Shown: positions 7,994 through 16,596 of the stretch, in pieces | How the letters are laid out: each line of letters starts with the position of its first letter | How positions within the stretch are numbered: position 1 is the stretch's first letter | Assembly (NCBI RefSeq): GCF_010727475.1 | Contig: NZ_AP022567.1 | Span: 6,014,001 to 6,078,000, forward strand | From: Mycolicibacterium mageritense | GTDB lineage: Bacteria > Actinomycetota > Actinomycetes > Mycobacteriales > Mycobacteriaceae | Reading direction: 5' to 3' | Length of the DNA stretch: 64,000 nt | Notes under the pieces: model-generated | The model's database searches: none | The model's input: only the letters and a program-made list of their open reading frames with translations | Told to the model about the DNA's origin: nothing | Translations under genes and position numbers: made by a program

Positions 7994-8926
7994 TCACGAC
8001 GCGACGCCGAGCGGTTCGGAGGGCGCCTCGGGAAGCGCCTGGTCCGCGATCGCGCGCAAGGTGCGCAGGATCAGTGCGATGTTCGGGTCGCGCTGCCGGC
8101 CGGCGCGGACGACGGCGCTGATGGTGCGCCCGCCGAGATCCAGCCCACCGACGATGAGCCCCTCGAGGGCTGCCGGAACCGAGAGCCGCGGCACGATCGC
8201 CGAGGCGACCTCGGTGGCCGCCAGATCGCAGATGTTCTGCGCACCGATCAACCGGTGCTTGACCTGAGGTGTGAATCCGGCACTTTCACCGGCTCGCATG
8301 ACGGCGGCCCCGAGGCCCGAATTCTGCGGGCCGGTCACCCAGGGACCGTCGGCCAGGGCGGCCAGCCCCTGCTTGCGGATCCTCAGATGGGAATGGGTGG
8401 GTGCGAGCAGCACGAGCGGTTCGAACAGCAGAGGCACGGTGTTGAGGCCGCCCGGCGAATCTTGCCCGATGAAGTCGTAATGGCAGGTGATCGCGATGTC
8501 GATCTCGCCCTGGCGGAGCAGCCGGATGGACGCCGAACTGGTCTCCTGCTGGACCTGTACCCGCAACTCAGGTGCATCGGTGCTGAGCCGCTGCATCAAA
8601 GGCACGGCCAGAGTGGGGATTCCCATGTTGAACGTGGCGATCGCGACTTGTCCGGACACCCGGTCGGTGGTCTCGGCGACGGCGCTCATGGCCTCGTCGA
8701 CCGCGACCAGTACGCGGCGCACGTGCTCGGCGAGAACCTGACCACTGCGGGTCAAGCCCAGCGTGCGGCCCTCCCGCCGGAACAGGATTGCGCCCACTTC
8801 TTCTTCGAGCACGCGAAGTTGTTGGGAAACAGCAGAACTGGTGATGCTCCGGCGTTCGGCCACGGCGGTCACCGAACCGAGGTCGGCCAGATCGGACAGC
8901 AGCATCATGCGACGCAGATCCAGCAT
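7994..8926 (-). CDS. LysR-family transcriptional regulator
   Basis: 310 residues. The winged-helix domain is at 1-60, with helices GSVTAVAERRSITSSAVSQQ and the LysR wing LFRREGRTLGLTRSG. The substrate-binding domain follows (about 90-300; GQVAIATFNMGIPTLAVPLM, GEIDIAITCHYDF). It starts at ATG 8926 and is divergent from the TauD-type dioxygenase gene across 383 bp containing a 12-bp-arm inverted repeat. By position it is the likely regulator of the dioxygenase/aldo-keto reductase/nitroreductase operon. The co-inducer is unknown. Confidence 0.9.
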   Translation of the reverse strand: MLDLRRMMLLSDLADLGSVTAVAERRSITSSAVSQQLRVLEEEVGAILFRREGRTLGLTRSGQVLAEHVRRVLVAVDEAMSAVAETTDRVSGQVAIATFNMGIPTLAVPLMQRLSTDAPELRVQVQQETSSASIRLLRQGEIDIAITCHYDFIGQDSPGGLNTVPLLFEPLVLLAPTHSHLRIRKQGLAALADGPWVTGPQNSGLGAAVMRAGESAGFTPQVKHRLIGAQNICDLAATEVASAIVPRLSVPAALEGLIVGGLDLGGRTISAVVRAGRQRDPNIALILRTLRAIADQALPEAPSEPLGVAS

Positions 8927-8978
8927 CAGACACCTCCCGCACTGGCTGCCAACCGGGGACGGACGATGTAGTGCATGG

Positions 8979-9054
8979 TGGACCTCATCAGCTCGGAGTC
9001 AAGGGTCGTCGCGCTCGAAGCAGGTTCAGCGACAACAGTTCGTGATGAGGTCCA
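8979..9054. promoter_or_regulatory. Long-range 12-bp inverted repeat in the LysR/TauD intergenic region
   Basis: TGGACCTCATCA at 8979-8990 and TGATGAGGTCCA at 9043-9054 are perfect inverted copies separated by 52 bp, about five helical turns. Paired distant sites with DNA looping are usual for LysR regulators at divergent promoters, so this is a good candidate operator pair. The rest of the 383-bp gap holds a GC hairpin (9093-9115) and an AAAGGAG ribosome site (from 9297), and I see no convincing gene. Confidence 0.55.
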
Positions 9055-9092
9055 TCGATGTCACAAGTCGAAATCATGGCAGAAGGACGACG

Positions 9093-9115
9093 GCGCGCGC
9101 AGTGACAGCGCGCGC
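9093..9115. repeat. GC hairpin between lysR-type and tauD-type genes
   Basis: GCGCGCGC, loop AGTGACA, GCGCGCGC: an 8-bp perfect stem. There is no T-run, so it is not an obvious terminator. It may be a leader structure of the tauD-type transcript or an operator part. Confidence 0.45.
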
Positions 9116-9309
9116 ACCGTCGCCCCTCGGATGCCCCTGAACTGGCGTTATGAGTTGATACCCGCAGGAATCACCGCGGTTGTAATTCCAGCGTCATCCA
9201 GGCGGCGTTAAGCGGTTCTGAACGGTTCCGGTAGCCAGAGATGATTGTTCGTAGCGGTCTCCGGCCTGACGCTGACCATGCCATCACGCGTCGTCAAAGG
9301 AGTCAGCCC

Positions 9310-10242
9310 ATGACCGAACTCACCGAACGTACCGACACCGGTCTCGATGTCGTGCCGCTCGCCGGTTACATCGGCGCCGAGGTACGCGGCGTCGACCTGA
9401 GCAGTGAGTTGGACGCAGGCGTTGTCGAGGAGATCCGTAACGCGCTGCACACCCACAAGGTGATCTTCTTCCGCGATCAGGAGATCGGTCACGCCGAGCA
9501 GATCGCGTTCGCCCGCCGGTTCGGCAAGGTGACGCCGGCCCACCCGCACGAGGAGGAACCGCCGGAGGGGTTTCCCGAGATCCTGCCGATCGACAGCAGG
9601 CGCTACGAGCGGAACCTCGGCCGCAAGCGCACGTCCTACGACAACAGCTGGCACACCGACGTCACAGCGCTGGTCAACCCGCCCGCGGCATCGATCCTTC
9701 GAGCGCACCTCCTGCCGCCCTACGGCGGGGACACCGCATGGACCAATCTCGTTGCGGCCTACGAGAACCTGCCGAAGGAACTCCGTGAGTTCGCCGACAA
9801 GCTCGATATCAAGCATCAGTTCAACACCAGGGCGGTCGAAGGCAGTCAGCGCGACCGCAAGGTGCGCGAGGCGAATCTGGTGGCCTATCACCCCGCGGTC
9901 CGGGTGCACCCGGTGACCGGCGAGCGGGCGTTGTTCGTGAGCCCCGGGTTCACCCGGGGTGCCCGCGAGATCCGCGGCTACACACCGTCGCAGAGCGAGG
10001 CGATCCTGAAGTTGTTGTGGGAGGAGGCGACGCGCACCGAGTACACCGTCCGATTCCGGTGGGCCCCGGGTAGTGTCGCGTTCTGGGACAACCGGGCGAC
10101 CTCACACCTGGCCATCGCCGATGCCGGTCACCTCGATTACGACCGGGTGCTCTACCGCGTCACGCTCGAAGGTGACGTGCCCAAGGGCGTCGACGGTCGC
10201 GAGTCCGAACTGGTCTCGGGCGAACCCTTCTACGGCTCCTGA
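9310..10242 (+). CDS. TauD/AtsK-type Fe(II)/2-oxoglutarate-dependent dioxygenase
   Basis: 310 residues from ATG 9310, preceded by AAAGGAG. The iron triad is present: His115 and Asp117 (SWHTDVT) and His266 (NRATSHLAIAD), with Arg279/Arg283 for 2-oxoglutarate. GDTAW at 140-144 is also typical. The family hydroxylates alkyl sulfonates or sulfate esters (TauD, AtsK) so that sulfite or sulfate is released. It leads an operon with an aldo/keto reductase 20 nt downstream and a nitroreductase. Aldehydes produced by the oxygenase could be substrates of the reductase. The exact substrate is open; other TauD-family reactions are possible. Confidence 0.9.
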   Translation: MTELTERTDTGLDVVPLAGYIGAEVRGVDLSSELDAGVVEEIRNALHTHKVIFFRDQEIGHAEQIAFARRFGKVTPAHPHEEEPPEGFPEILPIDSRRYERNLGRKRTSYDNSWHTDVTALVNPPAASILRAHLLPPYGGDTAWTNLVAAYENLPKELREFADKLDIKHQFNTRAVEGSQRDRKVREANLVAYHPAVRVHPVTGERALFVSPGFTRGAREIRGYTPSQSEAILKLLWEEATRTEYTVRFRWAPGSVAFWDNRATSHLAIADAGHLDYDRVLYRVTLEGDVPKGVDGRESELVSGEPFYGS

Positions 10243-10262
10243 CAAGAAGAAACGGATCACCG

Positions 10263-11270
10263 ATGACAGCAACACCAACCCGCCGGCTGGGGATCGACGG
10301 CCCCGAGGTTTCGGCAATCGGACTGGGCTTCATGAGCTTTCGTACGGGAGCAGGCCTGGATGACGAGAAGCAGGCCAAGGACATCGTCGATGCCGCGATC
10401 GACCTCGGTATCACGCTGTTCGACACCGCCGACATCTACGGCCCGGAGTTCAGCGAGACTCTGCTCGGCAAGGCCATCGAGGGGCGGCGGGACGCCCTGA
10501 CCATTGCGACCAAGTTCGGTAACCGGCTCGACCGCGACAGCAACCCGGACGGCCGCGCGCTCGACGGGCGCCCGGAATACGTGCGCAGCGCGATCGAGGG
10601 TTCCCTTCGGCGCCTGGGCGTCGACCACGTCGACCTGTACTACCAGCACCGGGTCGATCCGCAGGTGCCGATCGAAGATACGGTCGGGGCGTTGAAAGAG
10701 CTTGTGGAGGCCGGAAAGATCCGCCATGTCGGGCTGTCCGAGCCTGGTCCGCAAACACTGCGGCGCGCGCACGCGGTACATCCGATCGCGGCGGTCCAGA
10801 ACGAATGGTCGTTGTTCACCAGGGACATCGAGAACGACACGGTCCCCGTGGCACGCGAGCTCGGCATTGGAATCGTGCCGTATTCACCGTTGGGCCGGGG
10901 CTGGCTGACCGGACGCGTGCGGACGGCCGCCGACGTGACCGGTGTGCAGGCCCGGCATCCGCGGTTCGGTGCCGATGTCTTCGACCGCAACCTGGCCCTT
11001 GCGGACAACGTGGCCGAGATCGCCACGGAGATCGGCGTCAAGCCCAGCCAGGTGGCGCTGGCCTGGGTGTTGTCCCGGGGTCAGGACGTGGTGCCTATCC
11101 CGGGCACACGGCACGTCGAGTACCTGCGGGAGAACATCGGTGCGCTCGATGTGGCGCTCACCGATGAGCACCTGCGGCGGCTCGAGACGATCGCGGAGCA
11201 GGTTGCCGGCCACCGGTCGATCCGGCCCGAACACCTTGGTGTCGAAGCTCCGGTCGGGGCGGCGTCGTGA
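10263..11270 (+). CDS. Aldo/keto reductase
   Basis: 335 residues with the complete catalytic tetrad Asp54, Tyr59 (FDTADIYG), Lys84 (ATKFG) and His129 (YYQHRVD), and the NADPH-binding end VPIPGTRHVEYLREN. It resembles the AKR13-like plant/bacterial pyridoxal or L-glyceraldehyde reductase group (LGRGWLTGRV). It probably reduces an aldehyde, perhaps one released by the upstream dioxygenase. It lies 20 nt after that gene and overlaps the next by GTGA. Confidence 0.9.
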   Translation: MTATPTRRLGIDGPEVSAIGLGFMSFRTGAGLDDEKQAKDIVDAAIDLGITLFDTADIYGPEFSETLLGKAIEGRRDALTIATKFGNRLDRDSNPDGRALDGRPEYVRSAIEGSLRRLGVDHVDLYYQHRVDPQVPIEDTVGALKELVEAGKIRHVGLSEPGPQTLRRAHAVHPIAAVQNEWSLFTRDIENDTVPVARELGIGIVPYSPLGRGWLTGRVRTAADVTGVQARHPRFGADVFDRNLALADNVAEIATEIGVKPSQVALAWVLSRGQDVVPIPGTRHVEYLRENIGALDVALTDEHLRRLETIAEQVAGHRSIRPEHLGVEAPVGAAS

Positions 11271-12064
11271 CGGTCATCGCGCGATACGGCGACGCCGAGG
11301 CAACCCTGGGGATCCACAACGAGACTCTCGCCGTGCAGCTTGCGCACCGTTCGGTGCGCAAGTTCACGCCGGAGCCCGTGACCGACGAGCAGCTTTCGGC
11401 GATCGTCGCGGCCGCCCAGTCGGCCGCGACGTCGTCGAACCTGCAGCCGTGGAGTGTGATCGCGGTCCGCGATCGGCAACACAAGGCCCGGTTGGCCGAA
11501 CTGGCGAACAGGCAGCAGTTCATCGACGAGGCACCGTTGTTCCTGGTGTGGATCGCCGATCTGGGCCGGGCCCGGCGCATCGCCGCGCAGACGAGTGCTC
11601 CGCTGGACGGTGCGGACTATCTGGAAACCGCCATCATCGGGTTCGTCGACACGGCACTGGCCGCGCAGAACGCTGTGGTCGCGGCTGAATCACAAGGCCT
11701 GGGGACTGTTTTCGTAGGGGCTGTCCGCAATCATCCCGAAGAGGTGGCGGCCGAACTGGGCTTGCCGCCGCATACGGTGGCCACGTTCGGGCTGGCGGTG
11801 GGACACCCAGATCCGACCGAGAACGCCGGGATCAAGCCGAGGCTGCCGCGGGACGCGGTGCTGCACCGCGAACGCTATGACGCGCAGACCGCCGACGCGT
11901 ACATTCCGGGGTACGACGAGCGGCTTGCCGCGTACAACTCCCGATATGGCCTGCCGGGCAACTGGAGTCAGCGCGTGCTCGCGAGGCTGGCAGGCCCGCA
12001 GTCGCTGTCGGGCCGGCATCGGTTGCGCGAGCAGCTCGAGCGGTTGGGCCTGCCGTCGCGCTGA
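11267..12064 (+). CDS. NfsA-like NADPH:FMN oxidoreductase (nitroreductase family)
   Basis: 265 residues from GTG 11267, overlapping the previous stop by 4 nt. Family marks are the FMN-binding HRSVRKFTPEPVTDEQL (about 25-42), AATSSNLQPWSVIAV, QGLGTVFVGAVRNHPEEVA and a C-terminal extension YDERLAAYNSRYG typical of NfsA/Frp. Frp-type enzymes can supply FMNH2, so it could feed the four LLM monooxygenases in this region. That role is inferred from context only. Confidence 0.87.
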   Translation: MTVIARYGDAEATLGIHNETLAVQLAHRSVRKFTPEPVTDEQLSAIVAAAQSAATSSNLQPWSVIAVRDRQHKARLAELANRQQFIDEAPLFLVWIADLGRARRIAAQTSAPLDGADYLETAIIGFVDTALAAQNAVVAAESQGLGTVFVGAVRNHPEEVAAELGLPPHTVATFGLAVGHPDPTENAGIKPRLPRDAVLHRERYDAQTADAYIPGYDERLAAYNSRYGLPGNWSQRVLARLAGPQSLSGRHRLREQLERLGLPSR

Positions 12065-12073
12065 CGCGCCACC

Positions 12074-12136
12074 CGCCGAAAGTGCAGAAGATGGCGAGAT
12101 TTCCGAGAAATCTCGCCATCTCCTTCACTTTGGGCG
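12074..12136. terminator. Long imperfect inverted repeat between convergent genes (bidirectional terminator or palindromic element)
   Basis: The left arm (12074-12102) and right arm (12108-12136) pair over 29 bp with three mismatches around a 5-nt loop (CCGAG). The inner 13 bp (GATGGCGAGATTT and its complement) are perfect. It lies between the nitroreductase stop (12064) and the stop of the convergent acyl-CoA dehydrogenase-like gene (12146). The runs AAAGTG/CACTTT at the arms put short T-runs after the stem. It is unusually long for a mycobacterial terminator. Confidence 0.75.
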
Positions 12137-12145
12137 AATGACAGC

Positions 12146-13354
12146 TCAGTAGAAGCCGCTGTCTGGCAGTGCGGCTCCGTTGACCGCGACGTCTCCGAGC
12201 ACCCTGGCCTTGTAGACAGTCGGGTTGTGCGAGAACAGGGTCCGCAGGTTGCGCCAGTGCCGGTCCAGATGCGTGGAGGCGCGGACCGACGAGGCGCCGC
12301 CGACGTCGAAGATCCGCGACGCCGCGCGCAGCGCCGGATCTTCGATGGCGACCTTGACCCGGGCGGCCGCGATCGAGGCCCGGGTCTCCAGACCGGCGTC
12401 GACACCGCTGACCCGGGCGGCGTCCAACGCGGACGCCAGTTCGGTGGCCGCCCGCAGCACCACGGCTTCCGCAGCGTAGGCGACCGCGTCGATCTCGCCG
12501 ACAACCGCGAGCAGCTGGGGATCGCCGGACGGCGTCTCGGCCGTCGCGAACGTGTAGGTGCGGTGCCGGTCGCGCACCAGGGCAGCGGCTTCGCCGGCAG
12601 CGGTGCGCAGGATTCCGGCGGCGATCGCGTGCAGGTACAGCTGGACCAGGGCACCGCGGGCCCGGTCGACGCCGATTCTCGTGCCCAGCGCGAGCACCTC
12701 GTCGTCGGCCACCTCCACATCGGTGAAAATCGTGGTGCCGCTTCCGGTGTGGCGCTGGCCGACCCCGTCCCAATCGTCGGCGTGAGACACCCCGTGGCGA
12801 TCCGCCGGCACCACGGCCGCGAGCGGTTCTCCGTTCTCGTTCTCCGCGGTCACCCGCAGATAGTCCGAGAACTGCGCGCCCGTGCTGTAGAACTTCCGTC
12901 CGGTCAGTCGCAGCCCGTCGGCCGCGCGCACCAATTTGGTGTCGTAGCTCTGTCCGCCCACGCGTTTGGTGCTCTGCTCCGAACTCACGCCGCCGATCAG
13001 GCGCCCTTCGGCGACCACCGCGAGCCACCGCTGCTTTGCGGGGGTCACCGGAACGCGCTGCAGTTCTTCGGCATTGGCGAAGTGCACGCGCAGGATGTGG
13101 GCCAGGTCCGGATCGGCGGCCGCGAGCGCGATCAGGAATTCGAAGAACTCGACGGCGCTGTAGCCGCCACCGCCCAGTTCAGTGGCCAACCGCACTGCGC
13201 CGAGCCGATGTTCGCGGACGAGCTGTAAGCCCAGGTTCGGCGGCTCGTGCCCGCCCTCGTCGAGCCGGCGGCGGTAATCCGTCGCGATCGCGTCGAGCAC
13301 GTCCTGCAGGTCCGCTCCGCGGGGCGCGGCGATCTGCACGTCTTCAACAGTCAT
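12146..13354 (-). CDS. Acyl-CoA dehydrogenase-fold flavin monooxygenase (DszC/SfnB-like)
   Basis: 402 residues from ATG 13354 (MTVEDVQIAAP). The acyl-CoA dehydrogenase fold is visible: the N-terminal helical part, the central strand domain with FYSTGAQFSDYLRVTAEN (about 150-170) and GVGQRHTGSGTTIFTDVEV, and the C-terminal helical bundle ending RHWRNLRTLFSHNPTVYKARVLG. The catalytic Glu of true dehydrogenases is not evident, and the C-terminal His-rich end is like DszC, SfnB and related FMNH2 oxygenases. It overlaps the upstream lipoprotein gene by ATGA and ends the transporter operon, so it probably acts on the imported compound. Confidence 0.82.
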   Translation of the reverse strand: MTVEDVQIAAPRGADLQDVLDAIATDYRRRLDEGGHEPPNLGLQLVREHRLGAVRLATELGGGGYSAVEFFEFLIALAAADPDLAHILRVHFANAEELQRVPVTPAKQRWLAVVAEGRLIGGVSSEQSTKRVGGQSYDTKLVRAADGLRLTGRKFYSTGAQFSDYLRVTAENENGEPLAAVVPADRHGVSHADDWDGVGQRHTGSGTTIFTDVEVADDEVLALGTRIGVDRARGALVQLYLHAIAAGILRTAAGEAAALVRDRHRTYTFATAETPSGDPQLLAVVGEIDAVAYAAEAVVLRAATELASALDAARVSGVDAGLETRASIAAARVKVAIEDPALRAASRIFDVGGASSVRASTHLDRHWRNLRTLFSHNPTVYKARVLGDVAVNGAALPDSGFY

Positions 13355-15000
13355 CGGTCGGTCGATCCTTTCTGCGGGCCAGCGGTCGCTGACTCGTCGA
13401 TCCAGGTGTCGTAGAACCACGGCACCGAGTTGGCCGCGTTGGCGAAGCCCCGCACTCGGGGCGCCACCGCGAAGATCTGGGTGTCCTCCAACAACGGGAT
13501 GGAGTAGGCGTTGTCGATGACGTAGTTGTTGTATTCCTCAAGCACTTTCAAACGCTGCGCCGGATCGGTCGCGCTGATCTGGGCGTGCAGCAGCCGGTCG
13601 ATGTTCGGGTCGGCGCCGTCGAGCGCGTAGAGATCGCCGCCCTTGCTGTCGTAGTTCTGCCACAGCCGGACCGGGTCGGCGGTCGGCCAGCCGTTGCGGC
13701 GCAAGCCCACCGAGTCCTCGATACTGGCCGTCGGGTAGTTGGCGAAGTCGGTCTGGCGGATCACCAGTCGGATTCCGATGCGCCGGAGTTGGCGCTGGAT
13801 CAGCTCGTACATGGGTTTGGCGGTGTGGTCGTAGACGTCGACGTAGATCTTCACCGCGAGTTCGTGGCCGTCCTTGATGCGGTAGCCGTCGCCGTTGAGG
13901 TGAGTCCACCCGGATGCCTCGAGCCGGCGGACCGCCTCGTCCGGGTCGTAGCGCACCGCGTCGCTGCGATCCGTGTAGCCGGGGAAGTTCTTGGTGACGA
14001 TGTTCTGGGCGGGTTTCCAGTTGTCGGTGTAGAGGGTGTGCAGGATCTCGTTGCGGTCGATCCCGAATCCGATCGCCTTGCGGACGTTGATGTCTTTCAT
14101 GAACGGAGCGGTCTGTCGGACGTCGAGCACGTTGGCCAGCCCGGGCGTCCGCAGCCCACGCACATCGAAACCTTCACGCGCGAGCAGACGTTCGTCGGGC
14201 GGCTGAGAGTAGCGGATCGCGTCGGCCTGCCCGGCGCGCAGAGCCCCGACCCGCACGCTGTCCTCGGTCACCGGGATGACGGTGATGCTGTCCAGATACG
14301 CCTCACCCTGATGCGGTGCGGTCGCCGGAGCCCAGTCGTAGCCGCGGCGCTTGGCGAGCACGACCTTCTTGTCCGGAATCTCGGAGACCGCGACGAACGG
14401 CCCGGAGCCGATCAGGTTGGTGACGACGGACTGCTTCTCCTTGCTCGCGTCGATCGTGGCGTCGGCGACCAGGCCCGAGGTGTTCAGCGACAGCACGGCG
14501 ATGAACGGCGCGTAGGGTTCGGTCAGGGTGACGCGCACGGTGCGCCGCGGATTGTCGGCGGTGATCGAGTCGACCTTGGGGAAGTAGGTGTTGCGGGTTA
14601 TGCCTTTGGCCTTGTCCCCGTTGGCTTCCCAGTCGAGGTTGCGCCGCACCGATTCGGCGTCGAGCGGTTGACCGTTGCTGTACGTGACGCCGTCGCGGAT
14701 GGTGAATTCGTAGACGCGCTTCGAGCTGTCCACGGTCCAGCGCTCGGCGATCCACGGGACGAATTCGAAGGTCTTCGGATCCTGGTAGACGAGCCGGTCC
14801 AGCAGCTGGTCTTTGAGGAGGCTGTTCTGCCAGTAGCCGACCTGGATCTGCAGCGACGCGGGCGCTTCGGCGTCCAGATAGGTCAGGTCGCCGCCGCGAT
14901 GACGGCTCGCGTCGTGCTGTTCCGGTGAACCGCAGCCGGCCAGGCCTGCCGTGAGCACCACCGCTGCCACGAGGGCCGCCGCCCGGCGCTGCACGCTCAT
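13351..15000 (-). CDS. ABC transporter substrate-binding lipoprotein, family 5 (oligopeptide/nickel type)
   Basis: 549 residues. A lipoprotein signal peptide ends in the lipobox LAGC (Cys about 23). Family 5 landmarks follow: RVYEFTIRDGVTYSNGQPLDAESVRRN (about 95-120) and VRKAIGFGIDRNEIL. It is the binding component of the transporter encoded upstream. Family 5 proteins bind peptides, nickel chelates, opines or other small molecules. With the flanking monooxygenases, an organosulfur or amine ligand is plausible. It overlaps the ATPase gene upstream and the flavoprotein gene downstream, each by 4 nt. Confidence 0.92.
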   Translation of the reverse strand: MSVQRRAAALVAAVVLTAGLAGCGSPEQHDASRHRGGDLTYLDAEAPASLQIQVGYWQNSLLKDQLLDRLVYQDPKTFEFVPWIAERWTVDSSKRVYEFTIRDGVTYSNGQPLDAESVRRNLDWEANGDKAKGITRNTYFPKVDSITADNPRRTVRVTLTEPYAPFIAVLSLNTSGLVADATIDASKEKQSVVTNLIGSGPFVAVSEIPDKKVVLAKRRGYDWAPATAPHQGEAYLDSITVIPVTEDSVRVGALRAGQADAIRYSQPPDERLLAREGFDVRGLRTPGLANVLDVRQTAPFMKDINVRKAIGFGIDRNEILHTLYTDNWKPAQNIVTKNFPGYTDRSDAVRYDPDEAVRRLEASGWTHLNGDGYRIKDGHELAVKIYVDVYDHTAKPMYELIQRQLRRIGIRLVIRQTDFANYPTASIEDSVGLRRNGWPTADPVRLWQNYDSKGGDLYALDGADPNIDRLLHAQISATDPAQRLKVLEEYNNYVIDNAYSIPLLEDTQIFAVAPRVRGFANAANSVPWFYDTWIDESATAGPQKGSTDR

Positions 15001-16595
15001 GCCGCGCGGGCCGGTGCGCCGGGGATGGCGTCGAGCAGACGCCGGGTGTACGCAGCCGTCGGCGCAGTGAAAACGTCCACGGTCGGTCCGGTTTCCACCA
15101 GCCGCCCGTGTTCGAGCACGCTGACGTTGTCGGCGACCTGGCGGACCAGGCTGAGGTCGTGGGAGATGAACAGGTAGGTCAACGTCAGCTCGCGCTGCAG
15201 TTCGACCAGGAGCTCGACCACCTGCGCCTGCACGGTGACATCGAGTGCCGAGGTCGGTTCGTCGAGCACCAGGATGGGCGGATGCAGCACGAGAGCCCGC
15301 GCGAGAACGACCCGCTGCCGCTGTCCGCCCGATATCTCGCGCGGTTTGCGGTCGGCCAGACTGCCCGGAAGACCGACGCGGTCAAGCGCTTCGGCGACAT
15401 CATGTCGTCTTTGCGCGCGTGACCCGATCCGGTTGATCCGCAACGGTTCGGCGATGGCGTCACCGATCGTGAACCGGGGATCCAGTGCCGCAAGCGGGTT
15501 CTGGTGGACCAACTGCAACGTCCGCGCCTGCGCGCGTTGCCGCGCCGGGTCGAACGGTGTGCGCGGGCCGCGACCGACACCGTCGACGACCACCTCGCCG
15601 GCATCGAAATCGGTCAGGCCTGCCAGCACCCGGGCCACCGTGGTCTTGCCGGAACCCGATTCACCGACGAGCGCATGGATCGATCCGGTACCGACGTCGA
15701 ACGTCACCCGGTCCAGTGCCCGGGTCTCGCCGTACTGCTTCACCAGGTCACGGATCTCGAGGATCGGTTCGGCAGCGGGCTGCGGTGAATCCCACGACCG
15801 GGCGTACTTGTCCGGGGACAGGGCGGGCGCGTCGGCGATGAGCTGGCGGGTATAGGTGTCCTGCGGTGCCACCAAGACGTTTGCGGTCGAACCGGTCTCG
15901 CGCACCACGCCGTCGCGCAGCACGACCACCTGGTCGCTGTGCTGTTCGGCGAGGGCCAGATCGTGTGTGATGAACAGGACACCCAGCTGTCGTTCGCGCC
16001 GCAGCTCGTCGAGCAGTTCGAGAATGCGCTGCTGCACGGTGACATCGAGCGCCGACGTGGGTTCGTCGGCGATCAGCAATCGGGGCTCGCCGGCGACGGC
16101 GATCGCGATGAGCACCCGTTGCAGCTGGCCGCCCGAGAGTTGGTGCGGGTAGCTGCGGGCCCGCTTGCGCGGTTCGGGGATGCCGACACGGTCGAGCAGC
16201 TCGACGGCGCGTGCGTGGGCATCGCGGCGGTCCGCGATCCTGTGCACGACGAGCACTTCGGCGATCTGGTCGCCGATGCGCTTCATCGGATCCAGCGAGC
16301 CGAGCGGATCCTGCGGGACGAAACCGATGGTGGCACCGCGCAGCTCACGCCACTGGCGTTGCGGCAAGCCTGTCACCACTCGGTCGGCGACGTGGATCTC
16401 GCCTGCGGCCACCCGCCCGTTGTCGGGAAGCAGGCCTTGCGCGGCGCGCGCGATGGTCGACTTGCCCGAACCGGACTGCCCGACCAGCGCGACGACCTCA
16501 CCGGCATTCACACCGAACGTGACGTCCCGCACCACCGAGCGTGTCCCGTAGTCGATGGTCAGCCCGGAGACTGTAAGCAACGCAGAAGAACTCAT
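14997..16595 (-). CDS. ABC transporter ATP-binding protein, fused DppD-DppF type
   Basis: 532 residues carrying two complete nucleotide-binding domains. The first has Walker A GQSGSGKST (about 39-47), signature LSGGQLQR and Walker B LLIADEPTSALDV. The second has Walker A GESGSGKTT (about 310-318), signature ISGGQRQR and Walker B ILVLDEPTSALDV. It energises the DppBC-type permease encoded just upstream (1-nt gap). The fusion of two ATPases is common in actinobacterial family 5 systems. Confidence 0.93.
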   Translation of the reverse strand: MSSSALLTVSGLTIDYGTRSVVRDVTFGVNAGEVVALVGQSGSGKSTIARAAQGLLPDNGRVAAGEIHVADRVVTGLPQRQWRELRGATIGFVPQDPLGSLDPMKRIGDQIAEVLVVHRIADRRDAHARAVELLDRVGIPEPRKRARSYPHQLSGGQLQRVLIAIAVAGEPRLLIADEPTSALDVTVQQRILELLDELRRERQLGVLFITHDLALAEQHSDQVVVLRDGVVRETGSTANVLVAPQDTYTRQLIADAPALSPDKYARSWDSPQPAAEPILEIRDLVKQYGETRALDRVTFDVGTGSIHALVGESGSGKTTVARVLAGLTDFDAGEVVVDGVGRGPRTPFDPARQRAQARTLQLVHQNPLAALDPRFTIGDAIAEPLRINRIGSRAQRRHDVAEALDRVGLPGSLADRKPREISGGQRQRVVLARALVLHPPILVLDEPTSALDVTVQAQVVELLVELQRELTLTYLFISHDLSLVRQVADNVSVLEHGRLVETGPTVDVFTAPTAAYTRRLLDAIPGAPARAA

Positions 16596-16596
16596 G

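Noticed and set aside
8975..9211. A 78-codon plus-strand frame in the lysR-tauD gap
   Set aside because: It contains the inverted repeat and hairpin, has no ribosome site and no convincing protein character.
9241..9309. Longer N-terminus for the TauD-type protein
   Set aside because: AAAGGAG directly before ATG 9310 and the family start favour the shorter protein.
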